NCBI RefSeq assembly: GCF_002257565.1
Contig: NZ_CP022736.1
Span: forward strand, 2,666,001-2,730,000
DNA: 64,000 bases
Direction of reading: 5' to 3'
Source of the DNA: Herbaspirillum sp. meg3
GTDB lineage: Bacteria > Pseudomonadota > Gammaproteobacteria > Burkholderiales > Burkholderiaceae_D
The translations under genes were made by a program, and so were the position numbers. The notes beneath the pieces are model-generated. The model searched no databases. It saw only the letters and a program-made list of their open reading frames with translations, and was not told the origin of the DNA. Each line of letters begins with the position of its first letter. Position 1 is the stretch's first letter. Below, piece by piece: positions 34,373 to 43,852 of this stretch.

Positions 34373-35419
34373 ATGAAACGCCCTACTCTCGCTCTGCTCT
34401 CTCCGCTCGCTTTAGGTTTGTTGTTTTCGGCCGGTCTCAGCCAGGCGGCTGAACTGACCGTGGTCAATTTTGGCGGCGCCAATGCCAATGCGCAGAAGGT
34501 CGCCTATGTGGAACCGTTTCAAAAAAGCACCGGCACCAAGGTGGTCACCGCCGAATTTAACGGTGAACTGGCCAAGGTCAAGGCCATGGTCGAAGCCAAG
34601 AAAGTTACCTGGGATGTGGTGGAAATCGACGGCGGTGATCTGGCGCGCGCCTGTGAAGACGGCCTGATCGAAAAACTCGATCTGATCAAGACAATCAAGA
34701 AAGACGATTACATTCCTGAGTCGCTTAATAGCGAATGCGGCATGGGCGCCTTCGTCTGGTCGACCGTCCTGGCGTACAACGGCGACAAGCTCAAGACTGC
34801 ACCTCAAGGCTGGGCGGATTTCTGGGATACCAAGAAATTCCCTGGCAAACGCGCCATGAAGAAAGGCGCCCAGTACACGCTGGAGTTCGCTCTGATGGCT
34901 GACGGCGTACCGACCAAGGATGTCTACAAGGTACTGAGCGCCAAGGGCGGCGTGGATCGCGCGTTCAAGAAGCTCGATCAGCTTAAGCCGAACATTCAAT
35001 GGTGGGAGGCAGGTGCGTTGCCGGCACAGTTCCTGGTGTCTGGGGACGTCGTGATGTCGACCGCTTTCAACGGCCGTATCGACGCCGCACAGCGTGAAGG
35101 CAAGAACCTCAAGGTAGTCTGGGCCGGCAGCGTTTATACACTGGATTACTGGGTGATTCCTAAGGGTTCGCCGAACAAGGCGCTGGGCGAGAAGTTCATC
35201 ATCTTCGCAACCAACGCGGAGAACCAAAAGGTCTATGCCAACAATATTGCTTACGGCCCGGTCAACAAGAACACGCTGAAGCTGCTGGACGCGAAGACGC
35301 TGGCGAATTTGCCGACGTCGACCGCCAATGCGAAGGATGCAATCCAGTTGAGCCAGCAATTCTGGACCGACCACGGTGAAGAACTGGAACAACGCTTTGC
35401 TGCATGGGTTGCCAAATAA
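34373..35419 (+). CDS. ABC transporter substrate-binding protein (PotD-like)
   Basis: A 348-residue periplasmic protein. The ATG at 34373 has GAGGAA upstream. A signal peptide ends after SQAAEL (about residue 25). The mature part begins LTVVNFGGANANAQKVAYVEP, as in the spermidine/putrescine binding family, and has WDVVEIDGGDLARACEDGLI and WSTVLAYNGDKL. Aromatic residues in FVWSTV and NIQWWEAGA probably line an amine-binding site. It is the second of the transporter genes in the gab cluster, 52 bases after the ATPase. Confidence 0.9.
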   Translation: MKRPTLALLSPLALGLLFSAGLSQAAELTVVNFGGANANAQKVAYVEPFQKSTGTKVVTAEFNGELAKVKAMVEAKKVTWDVVEIDGGDLARACEDGLIEKLDLIKTIKKDDYIPESLNSECGMGAFVWSTVLAYNGDKLKTAPQGWADFWDTKKFPGKRAMKKGAQYTLEFALMADGVPTKDVYKVLSAKGGVDRAFKKLDQLKPNIQWWEAGALPAQFLVSGDVVMSTAFNGRIDAAQREGKNLKVVWAGSVYTLDYWVIPKGSPNKALGEKFIIFATNAENQKVYANNIAYGPVNKNTLKLLDAKTLANLPTSTANAKDAIQLSQQFWTDHGEELEQRFAAWVAK

Positions 35420-35585
35420 GGCAACGCTGGATCAATAAAGCTTTTCACCAGCTAGTCACCTAGCAAGGATGCCGCAGGCAGCAGTTGCAGTGTAGCGCTC
35501 TTAGCCCGCTATCAGACTGTTCTCCGACCGTTGTTTGCGCATCCGATTATCTATTGTCAGGCAGCATTCAGAATCAAGAGTCACG

Positions 35586-36920
35586 ATGAATACTCTCGCC
35601 ACCAGTTCCAGCGCAGTCATGCCCATCGCCACCGAAGTCGACGCGAAAAAGCCGGCCTCTGCCGACCCGACGCCACAGCAGCTCAAGCGCGATTTGCGCT
35701 TGGCGGAAACACGCAAGCGTCTTGGCGCACTGATACTGATTGCGCCGCTGGCAATCTTTCTGATGATGACCTTTGTCGCACCGATCGTCATGTTGCTGGT
35801 GCGAGCGGTCGAGAACCCTGAGATCGCCTCGACGCTGCCCAAAACGGTCGCCGCATTGGCCAAATGGGATCGCAAGAGCCCGCCGCCGGATCAGGCTTAT
35901 GCCGCGATGGCGGCCGATTTGCTCAAGGCAAAACAAGACAGCACCGCCGGGCCTCTGGCGCGGCGCATCAATACCGAACTCTCCGGCGCGCGTTCGCTGG
36001 TCATGGGGACTGCGCGCGCTTTGCCGCTGCACGATACCGACGGCAACGAGTTGCAGCCGTCACAACCCTCGCAGGCCGCCCAGATCAGGGAAGCAATGAT
36101 CGCGCTCAATCCGCAATGGGCTGAGCTCGATAGCTGGCAAGTGATCGCTCGCAACGGTTCGATCTATTCCCCCTATTACCTGCTGGCATCGCTGGACCTG
36201 AAGCAGAACGCCGTCGGCGATATCATCCAGTCCGATCCGGAAGCCTCCATCTACCGCTCCATCTTCGGCCGCACGCTGTGGATGAGCGCGATGGTGACCC
36301 TGTTCACGCTGCTGCTGGCGTATCCGCTGGCTTATTGGTTGTCAACCATGTCAGAACGCCGCGCCAATCTGCTGATGATCCTGGTGCTGATTCCGTTCTG
36401 GACCTCGATTCTGGTGCGTGTCGCCGCCTGGATCGTGCTGCTGCAATCGGAGGGGCTGGTCAATTCTGCGCTGATGCTGAGCGGGCTGACGCAGGCGCCG
36501 CTGGAGCTGGTGTTCAATCGTGTCGGCGTGTACATCTCAATGACCCATATCCTGTTACCGTTCATGATCCTGCCGCTCTACAGCGTCATGAAGTCGGTGC
36601 CGCCGACCTATCTCAAGGCCGCTATCTCGCTGGGCAGCCATCCATTTGCAGCATTCTGGCGCGTGTATGTGCCGCAAACGTATCCGGGGATCGGTGCGGG
36701 CGTGTTGCTGGTGTTCATCATGGCGGGCGGCTATTACATTACGCCGGCGCTGCTGGGCGGCCCGAACGAACAGATGGTGAGCTACTTCATTGCGTATTTC
36801 ATCAACACCACGATCAACTGGGGCATGGCGTGTGCACTGGGCGGCTTGCTGCTGACCGGAACGCTGATCCTGTATGGCGTATATCGCCGTTTCGCCAAGA
36901 TCGATGTCGGCATTGCCTAG
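35586..36920 (+). CDS. ABC transporter permease (PotB-like) with a large periplasmic insertion
   Basis: A 444-residue permease. After the first membrane helix (residues about 47-72) comes a hydrophilic insertion of about 150 residues before the remaining five helices, so it is far longer than PotB (about 285). The typical permease EAA-type loop is seen at YLKAAISLGSHPFAAFWRVY. Such long loops occur in PotB-like permeases of soil proteobacteria. The 166-base gap after the binding protein holds nothing recognisable. The start at the ATG 35586 is chosen because the longer frame has no ribosome binding site. Confidence 0.87.
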   Translation: MNTLATSSSAVMPIATEVDAKKPASADPTPQQLKRDLRLAETRKRLGALILIAPLAIFLMMTFVAPIVMLLVRAVENPEIASTLPKTVAALAKWDRKSPPPDQAYAAMAADLLKAKQDSTAGPLARRINTELSGARSLVMGTARALPLHDTDGNELQPSQPSQAAQIREAMIALNPQWAELDSWQVIARNGSIYSPYYLLASLDLKQNAVGDIIQSDPEASIYRSIFGRTLWMSAMVTLFTLLLAYPLAYWLSTMSERRANLLMILVLIPFWTSILVRVAAWIVLLQSEGLVNSALMLSGLTQAPLELVFNRVGVYISMTHILLPFMILPLYSVMKSVPPTYLKAAISLGSHPFAAFWRVYVPQTYPGIGAGVLLVFIMAGGYYITPALLGGPNEQMVSYFIAYFINTTINWGMACALGGLLLTGTLILYGVYRRFAKIDVGIA

Positions 36921-36988
36921 ACCATCTTGTCACATTGTCATGCAACTTAACGTGTTCAACAACATCACACCGGTTATCGGATAACGCC

Positions 36989-37849
36989 ATGATCAAGATG
37001 CCTTCGCTGTCGTTCTCAACATTCCTGCCGGATTTCCCGCCCTACATGTCGTTGCCGGAGCGTGCGTGGTTCTTCGTCTCGCGCAGCCTGAATGTGTTGA
37101 TTCTGGTATTCCTGATCCTGCCGATACTGGTGATGATTCCGCTGTCGTTCAGCGACAGCAGCTTCCTGATGTATCCGATCAAGGGTTTCTCGCTGCGCTG
37201 GTATCAGAACCTGTTTGAGTCCGACGAGTGGATGCGCGCTGCGCGCAACAGCTTTATCGTCGCCCCCGCCGCCACCGTGATTGCGACTGTGCTCGGTACG
37301 CTGGCCGCGGTTGGCCTCAACAAAGCCGACTTTCGCGGCAAAAGCGTTCTGATGGCGATCCTCATTTCGCCGATGATCGTGCCGGTGGTGGTGGTCGGTG
37401 TCGGCGTGTATCTGTTCTTTGCGCAGATCGGTCTGTCGGACGGCTATACCGGCCTGATTCTCGCGCATGCGGCGCTGGGAGCGCCGTTTGTCGTCACCAC
37501 CGTTCTGGCGACGCTGCAGGGATTCAATCACAATCTGGTGCGGGCCAGCCTGAGCCTTGGCGCCAGCCCGTTGCGCACCTTTTTCCGCATCACCTTGCCG
37601 GTGATTGCGCCGGGATTGATCTCGGGCGCACTGTTCGCCTTCACCACCTCATTCGACGAAGTCGTGCTGACGCTGTTCGTTGCCGGCCCTAATCAGGCTA
37701 CCTTGCCGCGCCAGATGTTCGCCGGCATCAAGGACAACATCAGCCCCACCATCGCCGCGCTGGCGACCATCCTGATCATTTTCTCCACCTGCCTGTTGCT
37801 GGTGCTGGAATGGCTGCGTGGCCGCAATAAAGCTGCGGCCAAATTTTAA
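36989..37849 (+). CDS. ABC transporter permease (PotC-like)
   Basis: A 286-residue permease with six membrane helices. The EAA loop reads LVRASLSLGASPLRTFFRITLP, shortened here to its core (SLSLGASPLRTFF). It starts at the ATG 36989, after which MIKMPSLSFS begins the protein. A longer frame to 36278 exists only because it overlaps the first permease gene in another frame. It partners with the PotB-like permease in the membrane. GabD follows after 11 bases. Confidence 0.9.
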   Translation: MIKMPSLSFSTFLPDFPPYMSLPERAWFFVSRSLNVLILVFLILPILVMIPLSFSDSSFLMYPIKGFSLRWYQNLFESDEWMRAARNSFIVAPAATVIATVLGTLAAVGLNKADFRGKSVLMAILISPMIVPVVVVGVGVYLFFAQIGLSDGYTGLILAHAALGAPFVVTTVLATLQGFNHNLVRASLSLGASPLRTFFRITLPVIAPGLISGALFAFTTSFDEVVLTLFVAGPNQATLPRQMFAGIKDNISPTIAALATILIIFSTCLLLVLEWLRGRNKAAAKF

Positions 37850-37860
37850 GGACAAATCCG

Positions 37861-39324
37861 ATGCTGCTATCTGAACATCTTAAAGACCCTACTCTTCTTC
37901 GCCAGCAAGCTTATATCAACGGTGCCTGGTGCAATGCCGACAGCGGCGGCACACACGACGTGCACAATCCGGCTACCGGCGACAAGATCGGCACCATCCC
38001 TGACATGGGCGTAGCCGAGACGCGCCGCGCCATCGAAGCCGCACAAGCCGCATGGGCCGGCTGGCGCAAAAAGACCGCCAAAGAACGCAGCGTCATCCTG
38101 CGCAAATGGAACGATCTCATGCTTGCCAATGCCGACGACCTGGCACTGATCATGACGACCGAGCAAGGTAAACCGCTGGCTGAAGCCAAGGGTGAAATTA
38201 CCTATGCCGCGTCCTTCATCGAGTGGTTTGGCGAAGAAGCAAAACGGACTTACGGCGATACGATTCCATCCCCATCGCCGACCAGCCGCATCGTCGTCAC
38301 CAAGGAACCGATCGGTGTCTGTGCGGCGATTACACCGTGGAATTTCCCGGCGGCGATGATCACCCGCAAAGCCGGACCGGCGCTGGCTGCGGGCTGTCCG
38401 ATGGTGTTGAAACCGGCCGAAGCGACGCCCTTCTCGGCGCTGGCATTGGCGGTACTGGCCGAGCGTGCAGGCGTGCCGGCCGGCGTGTTCAGCGTGGTCA
38501 CCGGTTCTGCCAAACTGATCGGCGGCGAAATGACCAGCAACCCGATTGTGCGCAAGCTCAGCTTCACCGGCTCGACAGCAATCGGCAAGCTGCTGATGGA
38601 ACAATGCGCTTCCAGCGTCAAGAAGCTGTCGCTGGAACTCGGTGGCAATGCCCCCTTCATCGTGTTTGACGACGCCGATTTGGATGCCGCCGTCGAAGGT
38701 GCGATCGCTTCCAAGTTTCGCAACGCCGGTCAGACCTGCGTCTGCGCCAATCGTATCTACGTTCAGGACGGCGTGTACGATGCCTTCGCTGAAAAACTGG
38801 TCGCCGCTGTCGGCAAGCTCAAGGTTGGCAACGGCCTGGAAAACGGCGTCACACAAGGCCCATTGATCGATGAAAAAGCGGTCAAAAAAGTCGAGCAGCA
38901 CATCGCCGATGCGCGTGACAAAGGCGGTCGCGTGCTGATCGGCGGCAAGCGTCACGCCCTCGGCCACAGCTTTTTCGAGCCGACCGTGATTGCCGACGTG
39001 ACATCTAAGATGATCATCGCCAAGGAAGAAACCTTTGGCCCGATGGCGCCGCTGTTCCGTTTTAACAGCGATGACGAAGCAATCTCGATGGCCAACGATA
39101 CCGAATTCGGGCTGGCGGCCTACTTCTATTCCCGCGACATCGGCCGCATCTGGCGCGTCGCGGAAGGTCTGGAAAGCGGCATGGTCGGTATCAATACCGG
39201 CTTGATTTCCAACGAAGTCGCCCCGTTCGGCGGCGTCAAGCAATCCGGGCTGGGACGCGAAGGATCGCATTACGGCATCGACGACTATCTGGTCATCAAG
39301 TATCTCTGCATGGGCGGTATCTAA
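37861..39324 (+). CDS. gabD: Succinate-semialdehyde dehydrogenase
   Basis: A 487-residue aldehyde dehydrogenase. The catalytic Glu is in LSLELGGNAP and the nucleophilic Cys in NAGQTCVCANR; the adjacent CVC is typical of GabD. The cofactor segment VCAAITPWNFPAAMITRK is present. It oxidises succinate semialdehyde to succinate, completing GABA breakdown started by GabT. It is the last gene of the cluster and is followed by a strong terminator at 39380. Confidence 0.94.
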   Translation: MLLSEHLKDPTLLRQQAYINGAWCNADSGGTHDVHNPATGDKIGTIPDMGVAETRRAIEAAQAAWAGWRKKTAKERSVILRKWNDLMLANADDLALIMTTEQGKPLAEAKGEITYAASFIEWFGEEAKRTYGDTIPSPSPTSRIVVTKEPIGVCAAITPWNFPAAMITRKAGPALAAGCPMVLKPAEATPFSALALAVLAERAGVPAGVFSVVTGSAKLIGGEMTSNPIVRKLSFTGSTAIGKLLMEQCASSVKKLSLELGGNAPFIVFDDADLDAAVEGAIASKFRNAGQTCVCANRIYVQDGVYDAFAEKLVAAVGKLKVGNGLENGVTQGPLIDEKAVKKVEQHIADARDKGGRVLIGGKRHALGHSFFEPTVIADVTSKMIIAKEETFGPMAPLFRFNSDDEAISMANDTEFGLAAYFYSRDIGRIWRVAEGLESGMVGINTGLISNEVAPFGGVKQSGLGREGSHYGIDDYLVIKYLCMGGI

Positions 39325-39379
39325 ACCGCTGTCGCCGAGCTGCCGGAGTTCCTGGCTCGCCGGATGAGGTAAAACCTTT

Positions 39380-39410
39380 TCGGGTATGCTTTCGGGCGTA
39401 CCCGATTTTT
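39380..39410 (+). terminator. Terminator of the gab cluster
   Basis: TCGGGTA (39380-39386) pairs with TACCCGA (39399-39405), followed by five T residues. It lies 55 bases after gabD and before the AraC-type gene. Confidence 0.8.
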
Positions 39411-39434
39411 CTTCGCCCCTACCTCGACTCCGTC

Positions 39435-40295
39435 ATGCGCAACGAAGCTCCCGACATCACACTGTGGCACGCGCCCAATTTACACGCCGAATTGCTGCGC
39501 GCACGTTTCGTCGATTTTTCCTACGATGTCCATACTCACGATACCGCCTGCTTTGCTCTGCTGACGCGCGGCGCAATCCGTATCCGGATGCGCGGCACGG
39601 AATTCATCGCACGCGCCGGTGATCTCTACGCCATCGACGCGGATCAGCCGCATGCCGGCTGGCCGGTCGACAGCGATGGCTGGCAGCAACGCACCTTGTA
39701 TGTCGATCTCAACTACTTGCGTTCGCTGGTGCGCGACGAGCAGGTCGTGCACGGCATCTCGGTCGCCGGTCCCTTGATTCGTGACAAGGGCTTGGCCGAG
39801 CTGTTTTACGAAATGCATAACTGCTCGCAATTGCAGACATCCGACATAAACTCTGACGCGCCTTCTGCGCTGTACTGCGAAGAGGTTTATCTGAAGTTCG
39901 CTGCACGTCTGTTCGACCGCCACGTTCGCGATGCAGAGACGCCCGCCATTGCCGGCAAGGAAAACCGTGCGATCCGGTTGGCGCAGGAATATCTCGACCA
40001 GCATCTTGGCCGACAAGTCCATCTGCAAGAGATTGCGGTTGCGGCCGGTTTGCCGGCTTTCCAGTTGTTCCGTGCTTTCGAACGCGCCACCGGCATGACG
40101 CCGCATGCTTATCAGCGCCAGGCCCGTGTACGCGTTGCCAAGAGCCTCATTCGTCTCAATCATTCACTGGCGGACGTCAGCGCAGCGACGGGATTCTCTG
40201 ATCAGGCGCACCTGACGCGCTGGTTCCGCCGCATCATGGGCATCACCCCGGGCGCCTACCGCAATGCTTTTGGCAGCGTCTTGATCGCCCGCTGA
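39435..40295 (+). CDS. AraC-family transcriptional regulator with N-terminal cupin domain
   Basis: A 286-residue regulator. The N-terminal half is a cupin (VHTHDTACFALLTRGAIRIR, AIDADQPHAGWP) that may bind a small effector. The C-terminal two helix-turn-helix units are clear: LQEIAVAAGLPAFQLFRAFE and LADVSAATGFSDQAHLTRWF, ending GITPGAYRNAF. It follows the gab terminator, so it is probably a separate unit. Its target is not evident. It is convergent with the DUF2000 gene, nine bases apart. Confidence 0.9.
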   Translation: MRNEAPDITLWHAPNLHAELLRARFVDFSYDVHTHDTACFALLTRGAIRIRMRGTEFIARAGDLYAIDADQPHAGWPVDSDGWQQRTLYVDLNYLRSLVRDEQVVHGISVAGPLIRDKGLAELFYEMHNCSQLQTSDINSDAPSALYCEEVYLKFAARLFDRHVRDAETPAIAGKENRAIRLAQEYLDQHLGRQVHLQEIAVAAGLPAFQLFRAFERATGMTPHAYQRQARVRVAKSLIRLNHSLADVSAATGFSDQAHLTRWFRRIMGITPGAYRNAFGSVLIAR

Positions 40296-40304
40296 TATGC
40301 CGCA

Positions 40305-40742
40305 CTATTTCAACAGACCGATGTTGGCGACGATGCGGCTGATTGGTTTCTTCTCCCCGATCAGGGCCACGCCGAGATAACCAAGATCGCGGGTCGCCAC
40401 GTTACCGACTGCATCGCAGAAGGCTTGATAGTCCGTCGTCTCCTGCCCTTGCACGGGAAAATCCACCACATCGCATCCAATCTCCACGCCTTTGGCGCGG
40501 ATGTTCGTCAGTTCGTCGCGGCTGGCAGCGAGCACGGCAATCCCGATCGGGATCAGGCCTGGATGTGCGCAGCCGTCTGCATCGACAAGCGCAGGCCCTA
40601 CCAGTTCAGGATGGCGCTGGCCGATGGTCAGCGCGATGACGGCGGCGGCATTGGCGGCTTTGCCGACCGGCAAGGCCGCATCGACAATGATGACGCAGCG
40701 TTGCGGGATAGTTTTGGAAAGATCGATTGCGGTGTCAGTCAC
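40305..40742 (-). CDS. DUF2000 family protein
   Basis: A 145-residue protein of the DUF2000 family, often annotated as related to peptidyl-tRNA hydrolase-like folds. It carries RCVIIVDAALPVGKAANAAA and GPALVDADGCAHPGLIPIG. A GTG start at 40742 is chosen because AAAGGA lies seven bases upstream; an ATG at 40775 has no such site. The function is not known. It is downstream of the tag gene with a gap of 65 bases on the same strand. Confidence 0.8.
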   Translation of the reverse strand: MTDTAIDLSKTIPQRCVIIVDAALPVGKAANAAAVIALTIGQRHPELVGPALVDADGCAHPGLIPIGIAVLAASRDELTNIRAKGVEIGCDVVDFPVQGQETTDYQAFCDAVGNVATRDLGYLGVALIGEKKPISRIVANIGLLK

Positions 40743-40807
40743 TTGCAGGTCCTTTTGTTGATAAAGAACCCGCATGGTCGGACAACCCCGCCAGGATGTC
40801 TTGAACG

Positions 40808-41452
40808 CTATTGCACGGGACGCCTGAAGTCCTTGCGTTCTGCCTCGACGCGATCGCGGCAGACACATCCGGTCAGGTGGTCATTGACCAGCCCCATGGC
40901 TTGCATGAAGGCGTAGATGGTGGTCGGGCCGACATACGTCCAGCCGCGCTTCTTGAGCGCCTTGGATAGATTGACGGAAGCTTCCGAGGTTGGATTGGCC
41001 GTCCAGTAGTCCAGCGTCACGACGTTGGGGCGTTCCTTGGCAGGCGGTTCAAACTGCCAGAACCAGGCCGCCAGCGAGCCGGCTTCGTCTATCAGTTCCA
41101 GCGCACGCTGCGCATTGTTGATGGTGGAGACGATCTTGGCGCGATTGCGCACAATACCGGCATCGGCCATCAGGCGGGCGATATCGTCGTCGCCGTAACG
41201 GGCCACCCGGTGGAAATCGAAGCCATCGAATGCGGCGCGGAAATTCTCGCGTTTGCGCAGAATGGTGATCCACGCCATGCCGGACTGAAATCCTTCCAGG
41301 CAGATTTTTTCGAACAAACGGATATCGTCCGCCACTGGCCTGCCCCACTCGCCGCCGTGATATTCAGGCATGGCGGCATGCCAGGCGCAGTAGACGGTGC
41401 CATCGTCTGCTGTCATCAGGCCGGGAATGTTATCAGTGTGTTGTTTTGTCAT
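40808..41452 (-). CDS. tag: DNA-3-methyladenine glycosylase I
   Basis: A 214-residue TagA-family base-excision enzyme. The zinc ligands are recognisable: C22 and H32 near the N-terminus (YCAWH, EYHGGEWG) and H and C in the C-terminal HLTGCVC. The segment EKICLEGFQSGMAWITILRK and GWTYVGPTTIYAFMQAMGLVN are family landmarks. It removes 3-methyladenine from alkylated DNA. It is slightly longer than E. coli Tag because of an N-terminal extension of about 18 residues. DUF2000 follows on the same strand. Confidence 0.93.
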   Translation of the reverse strand: MTKQHTDNIPGLMTADDGTVYCAWHAAMPEYHGGEWGRPVADDIRLFEKICLEGFQSGMAWITILRKRENFRAAFDGFDFHRVARYGDDDIARLMADAGIVRNRAKIVSTINNAQRALELIDEAGSLAAWFWQFEPPAKERPNVVTLDYWTANPTSEASVNLSKALKKRGWTYVGPTTIYAFMQAMGLVNDHLTGCVCRDRVEAERKDFRRPVQ

Positions 41453-41651
41453 GATGGCAATTGAGAAAGCCGCAGAGATGCACCGCGTGTAACCCGTTAT
41501 GATGCGTCAAAGCAAGCCGGCTCGCTTGCCGGATCTTGCTTTTGTATTCCTGAAAAATAATTGCCTCCAGCGGGAATAAGCCTCCGGCCCGTTCGTCTTA
41601 CTGTGCATGAACGATATCATTACCCGGACACTAAGCGGACGACTGATTGCC

Positions 41652-42167
41652 ATGAGTAAAGATTTCAGCGACGACGATTTGCGTGAACTGCTGCCCCGGT
41701 TGCGGCGCTTTGCGCTATCGCTGACGCGCCATGAAAACAGCGCCGACGACCTGGTGCAGTCTTGCCTGGAGCGTGCCTTGTCACGCGCAGACCGCCGCCG
41801 TGACGACGGTGATCTGCGCGCCTGGATGTTTCAGATCATGTATCGCCAGTTCCTTGATGGTCAGCGTCGCGCTAAACGCTATGCCGGTTTGTTGTCGCTG
41901 TTTGGCCGGACTGAAGAAGACCTCGCTCCCTCGGCCGAAGACGTCGCCATGTCGCGCTCGGCCTTGCAGGATTTCAGCAAACTGCCGGCGGAGCAGCGCG
42001 CCTTGCTGCTGCTGGTGTCGGTCGAAGGTCTCAGTTATCAGGAAGTCGCCGACACCATGGATATCCCCATCGGCACTGTCATGTCGCGCCTGTCGCGAGC
42101 ACGCAAAGCATTGCGCGCGCTCAATGACGGCTTGCCGGCAAATCCCTCTCTGCGGATACTCAAATGA
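41652..42167 (+). CDS. ECF sigma factor
   Basis: A 171-residue ECF sigma factor with region 2 (RRFALSLTRHENSADDLVQ, AWMFQIMYRQFLDGQRR) and region 4 (EGLSYQEVADTMDIPIGTVM, SRLSRARKAL). An ATG at 41607 would add 15 residues; neither start has a clear ribosome binding site, and the shorter form fits the family. The last four bases overlap the anti-sigma gene (ATGA). This pair probably answers envelope or oxidative stress, but no signal can be read. No promoter of its own type was identified with confidence. Confidence 0.88.
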   Translation: MSKDFSDDDLRELLPRLRRFALSLTRHENSADDLVQSCLERALSRADRRRDDGDLRAWMFQIMYRQFLDGQRRAKRYAGLLSLFGRTEEDLAPSAEDVAMSRSALQDFSKLPAEQRALLLLVSVEGLSYQEVADTMDIPIGTVMSRLSRARKALRALNDGLPANPSLRILK

Positions 42168-42931
42168 ACGCTTTCTCTCCTTCCGAACACGATCTGCACG
42201 CCTACGTCGACGGCCAGTTGGACGAAGCGATGCGCCGCCAGATCGATGCTTATCTGGCGAGCCATCCTGATGCCGCTCGTGAGGTCGAGCAACTGCGCAT
42301 GGATAACCAGCGTTTGCGCGCCTCGCTGGAAAATTTACCTGCCGCACCGATTCCCCCGCGCCTGGATCCCTTCCGTATCCGTCGTGAACTGCGCGCGCGC
42401 TCGCAGCGTCGCATGGCGATTGCTGCCTCGCTGGTGTTGACCCTGAGTTTGGGTACGCTGGGTGGCTGGCAATTACGTGACATGTCGATGCGCAAGACCT
42501 ATCTGCCGATGGCCGATGCCACGCAGGCGTATCGGATGTTTGCGACCAGCGACATGGCGCAAAAGGTAGATATGAAGACCAGCGAACCCGATCAGTTGCA
42601 AGGCTGGCTGAACCAGCATTTTGTCCAGGCTGCGCCTATGCCGGATTTCAGCGCCTATGGATTCAAACCGGTGGGCGGTCGCCTGATGGCCAGCGATAAA
42701 GGCGCGGCGGCGATGGTGCTGTATCAGAACGATGCCGGGCAAGCCATCGTGTATTACGTCCGGCCGCCGGGCGAGCTGTTCAACTTCGGCACGGGCAATC
42801 GCCAGGACGGCAATCTGCTGACGCAATACTGGCGTCAGGGACGCTATTTCTACGCTGTCGTCAGTCCGTCCGACACGCCGTCAACCTTGCCGGTACAAAG
42901 GGCCATCGAGCCCAACCGGCCGCAGTCGTGA
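42164..42931 (+). CDS. Anti-sigma factor, membrane-anchored
   Basis: A 255-residue protein. The N-terminal helical part (HDLHAYVDGQLDEAMRRQI) matches anti-sigma domains but lacks the zinc-binding H-x3-C-x2-C set. One membrane helix lies at about residues 83-98 (MAIAASLVLTLSLGTLGGW), and the rest is periplasmic. It overlaps the sigma factor gene by four bases, so the pair is translationally coupled. It should hold the sigma factor at the membrane until a signal releases it. Confidence 0.85.
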   Translation: MNAFSPSEHDLHAYVDGQLDEAMRRQIDAYLASHPDAAREVEQLRMDNQRLRASLENLPAAPIPPRLDPFRIRRELRARSQRRMAIAASLVLTLSLGTLGGWQLRDMSMRKTYLPMADATQAYRMFATSDMAQKVDMKTSEPDQLQGWLNQHFVQAAPMPDFSAYGFKPVGGRLMASDKGAAAMVLYQNDAGQAIVYYVRPPGELFNFGTGNRQDGNLLTQYWRQGRYFYAVVSPSDTPSTLPVQRAIEPNRPQS

Positions 42932-43072
42932 CGTAACTCAGACCTTTTCCTCGTTGTAAAAAATAACCGCTGATCGGAGCGGATGGAGTCGTGCGTCCTG
43001 CGCATTTGTGTCTGCATGAATTCGCCGATCACTGTATTTCCCGTTTTCACTCACCCAAAAGGAATTATCACC

Positions 43073-43852
43073 GTGCTCACTAACCGCTCATTCATGAAAT
43101 CCGCAATTGCCGGCGTTGCCGCCCTGCTCCTGACCCATGCAGCATTCGCTGAAGACACTGCAAAACCTGCGCCGGTCAAAAACGTCGTGCTGGTACACGG
43201 CGCCTATGCCGACGGCTCCTGCTGGTCGGAAGTCATCGAACGCCTGCAAAAAGCCGGTCTGCACGTGACGGCCGTGCAAAATCCGTTGTCCTCGCTGGCT
43301 GACGATGTCGATGCAACCCGCCGCATCCTGGCGCTGCAAGACGGCCCCACCATCCTCGTCGGTCACTCGTGGGCGGGCACCGTCATCAGCGAAGCCGGCA
43401 CCGATCCCAAAGTGGCCGGTCTGGTCTACGTCGCTGCGCGCGCGCCTGATGCCGGCGAAGACTACGGTGCACTGGCAGGCAAATTCCCGACACCTCCGGC
43501 AAGTGCCGGGCTGGTCAAGGCCGGCGGCTTCGCACAGCTGAGCGAAGAAGCCTTCCTGCGCGATTTTGCAGGCGACATCAATCCGGTCAAAGCCAAGGTC
43601 ATGTATGCCGAACAAGGCCGTATCTTCGACACGCTGTTTGCCTCGCGCACCACGCAAGCAGCATGGCGCAGCAAGCCGACCTGGTATGCCGTTTCCACCA
43701 ATGACCGTACCACGTCGCCTCAGCTGGAACGTTTCCTCGCGCAACGCATGAAGGCCAAGACCATCGAGATCGCTTCCAGCCATCTGTCGATGCTGTCGCA
43801 CCCGGATGAAATTGCCAATCTGATTCTGGAAGCTGCAGGGCAAACGCACTGA
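43073..43852 (+). CDS. Exported alpha/beta hydrolase with Ser nucleophile
   Basis: A 259-residue hydrolase. The GTG at 43073 has AAGGA nine bases upstream. A signal peptide ends near residue 25 (THAAFAED). The alpha/beta fold starts at VVLVHGAYADGSCW, with the nucleophile in GHSWAGTVI and the catalytic His near SSHLSMLSHP. It resembles the small esterase-like hydrolases of the EstC type with unknown substrates. It lies 141 bases after the anti-sigma gene and may belong to that ECF regulon, but this is not shown. Confidence 0.85.
   Translation: MLTNRSFMKSAIAGVAALLLTHAAFAEDTAKPAPVKNVVLVHGAYADGSCWSEVIERLQKAGLHVTAVQNPLSSLADDVDATRRILALQDGPTILVGHSWAGTVISEAGTDPKVAGLVYVAARAPDAGEDYGALAGKFPTPPASAGLVKAGGFAQLSEEAFLRDFAGDINPVKAKVMYAEQGRIFDTLFASRTTQAAWRSKPTWYAVSTNDRTTSPQLERFLAQRMKAKTIEIASSHLSMLSHPDEIANLILEAAGQTH

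Noticed and set aside
36278..36988. An N-terminal extension of the second permease frame into the first permease gene
   Set aside because: It overlaps the well-supported first permease gene in another frame; the ATG at 36989 starts a normal PotC-like protein.
37867..39270. A 467-residue open frame antisense to gabD
   Set aside because: The sense gene has all catalytic residues of an aldehyde dehydrogenase; the antisense frame has none of any family.
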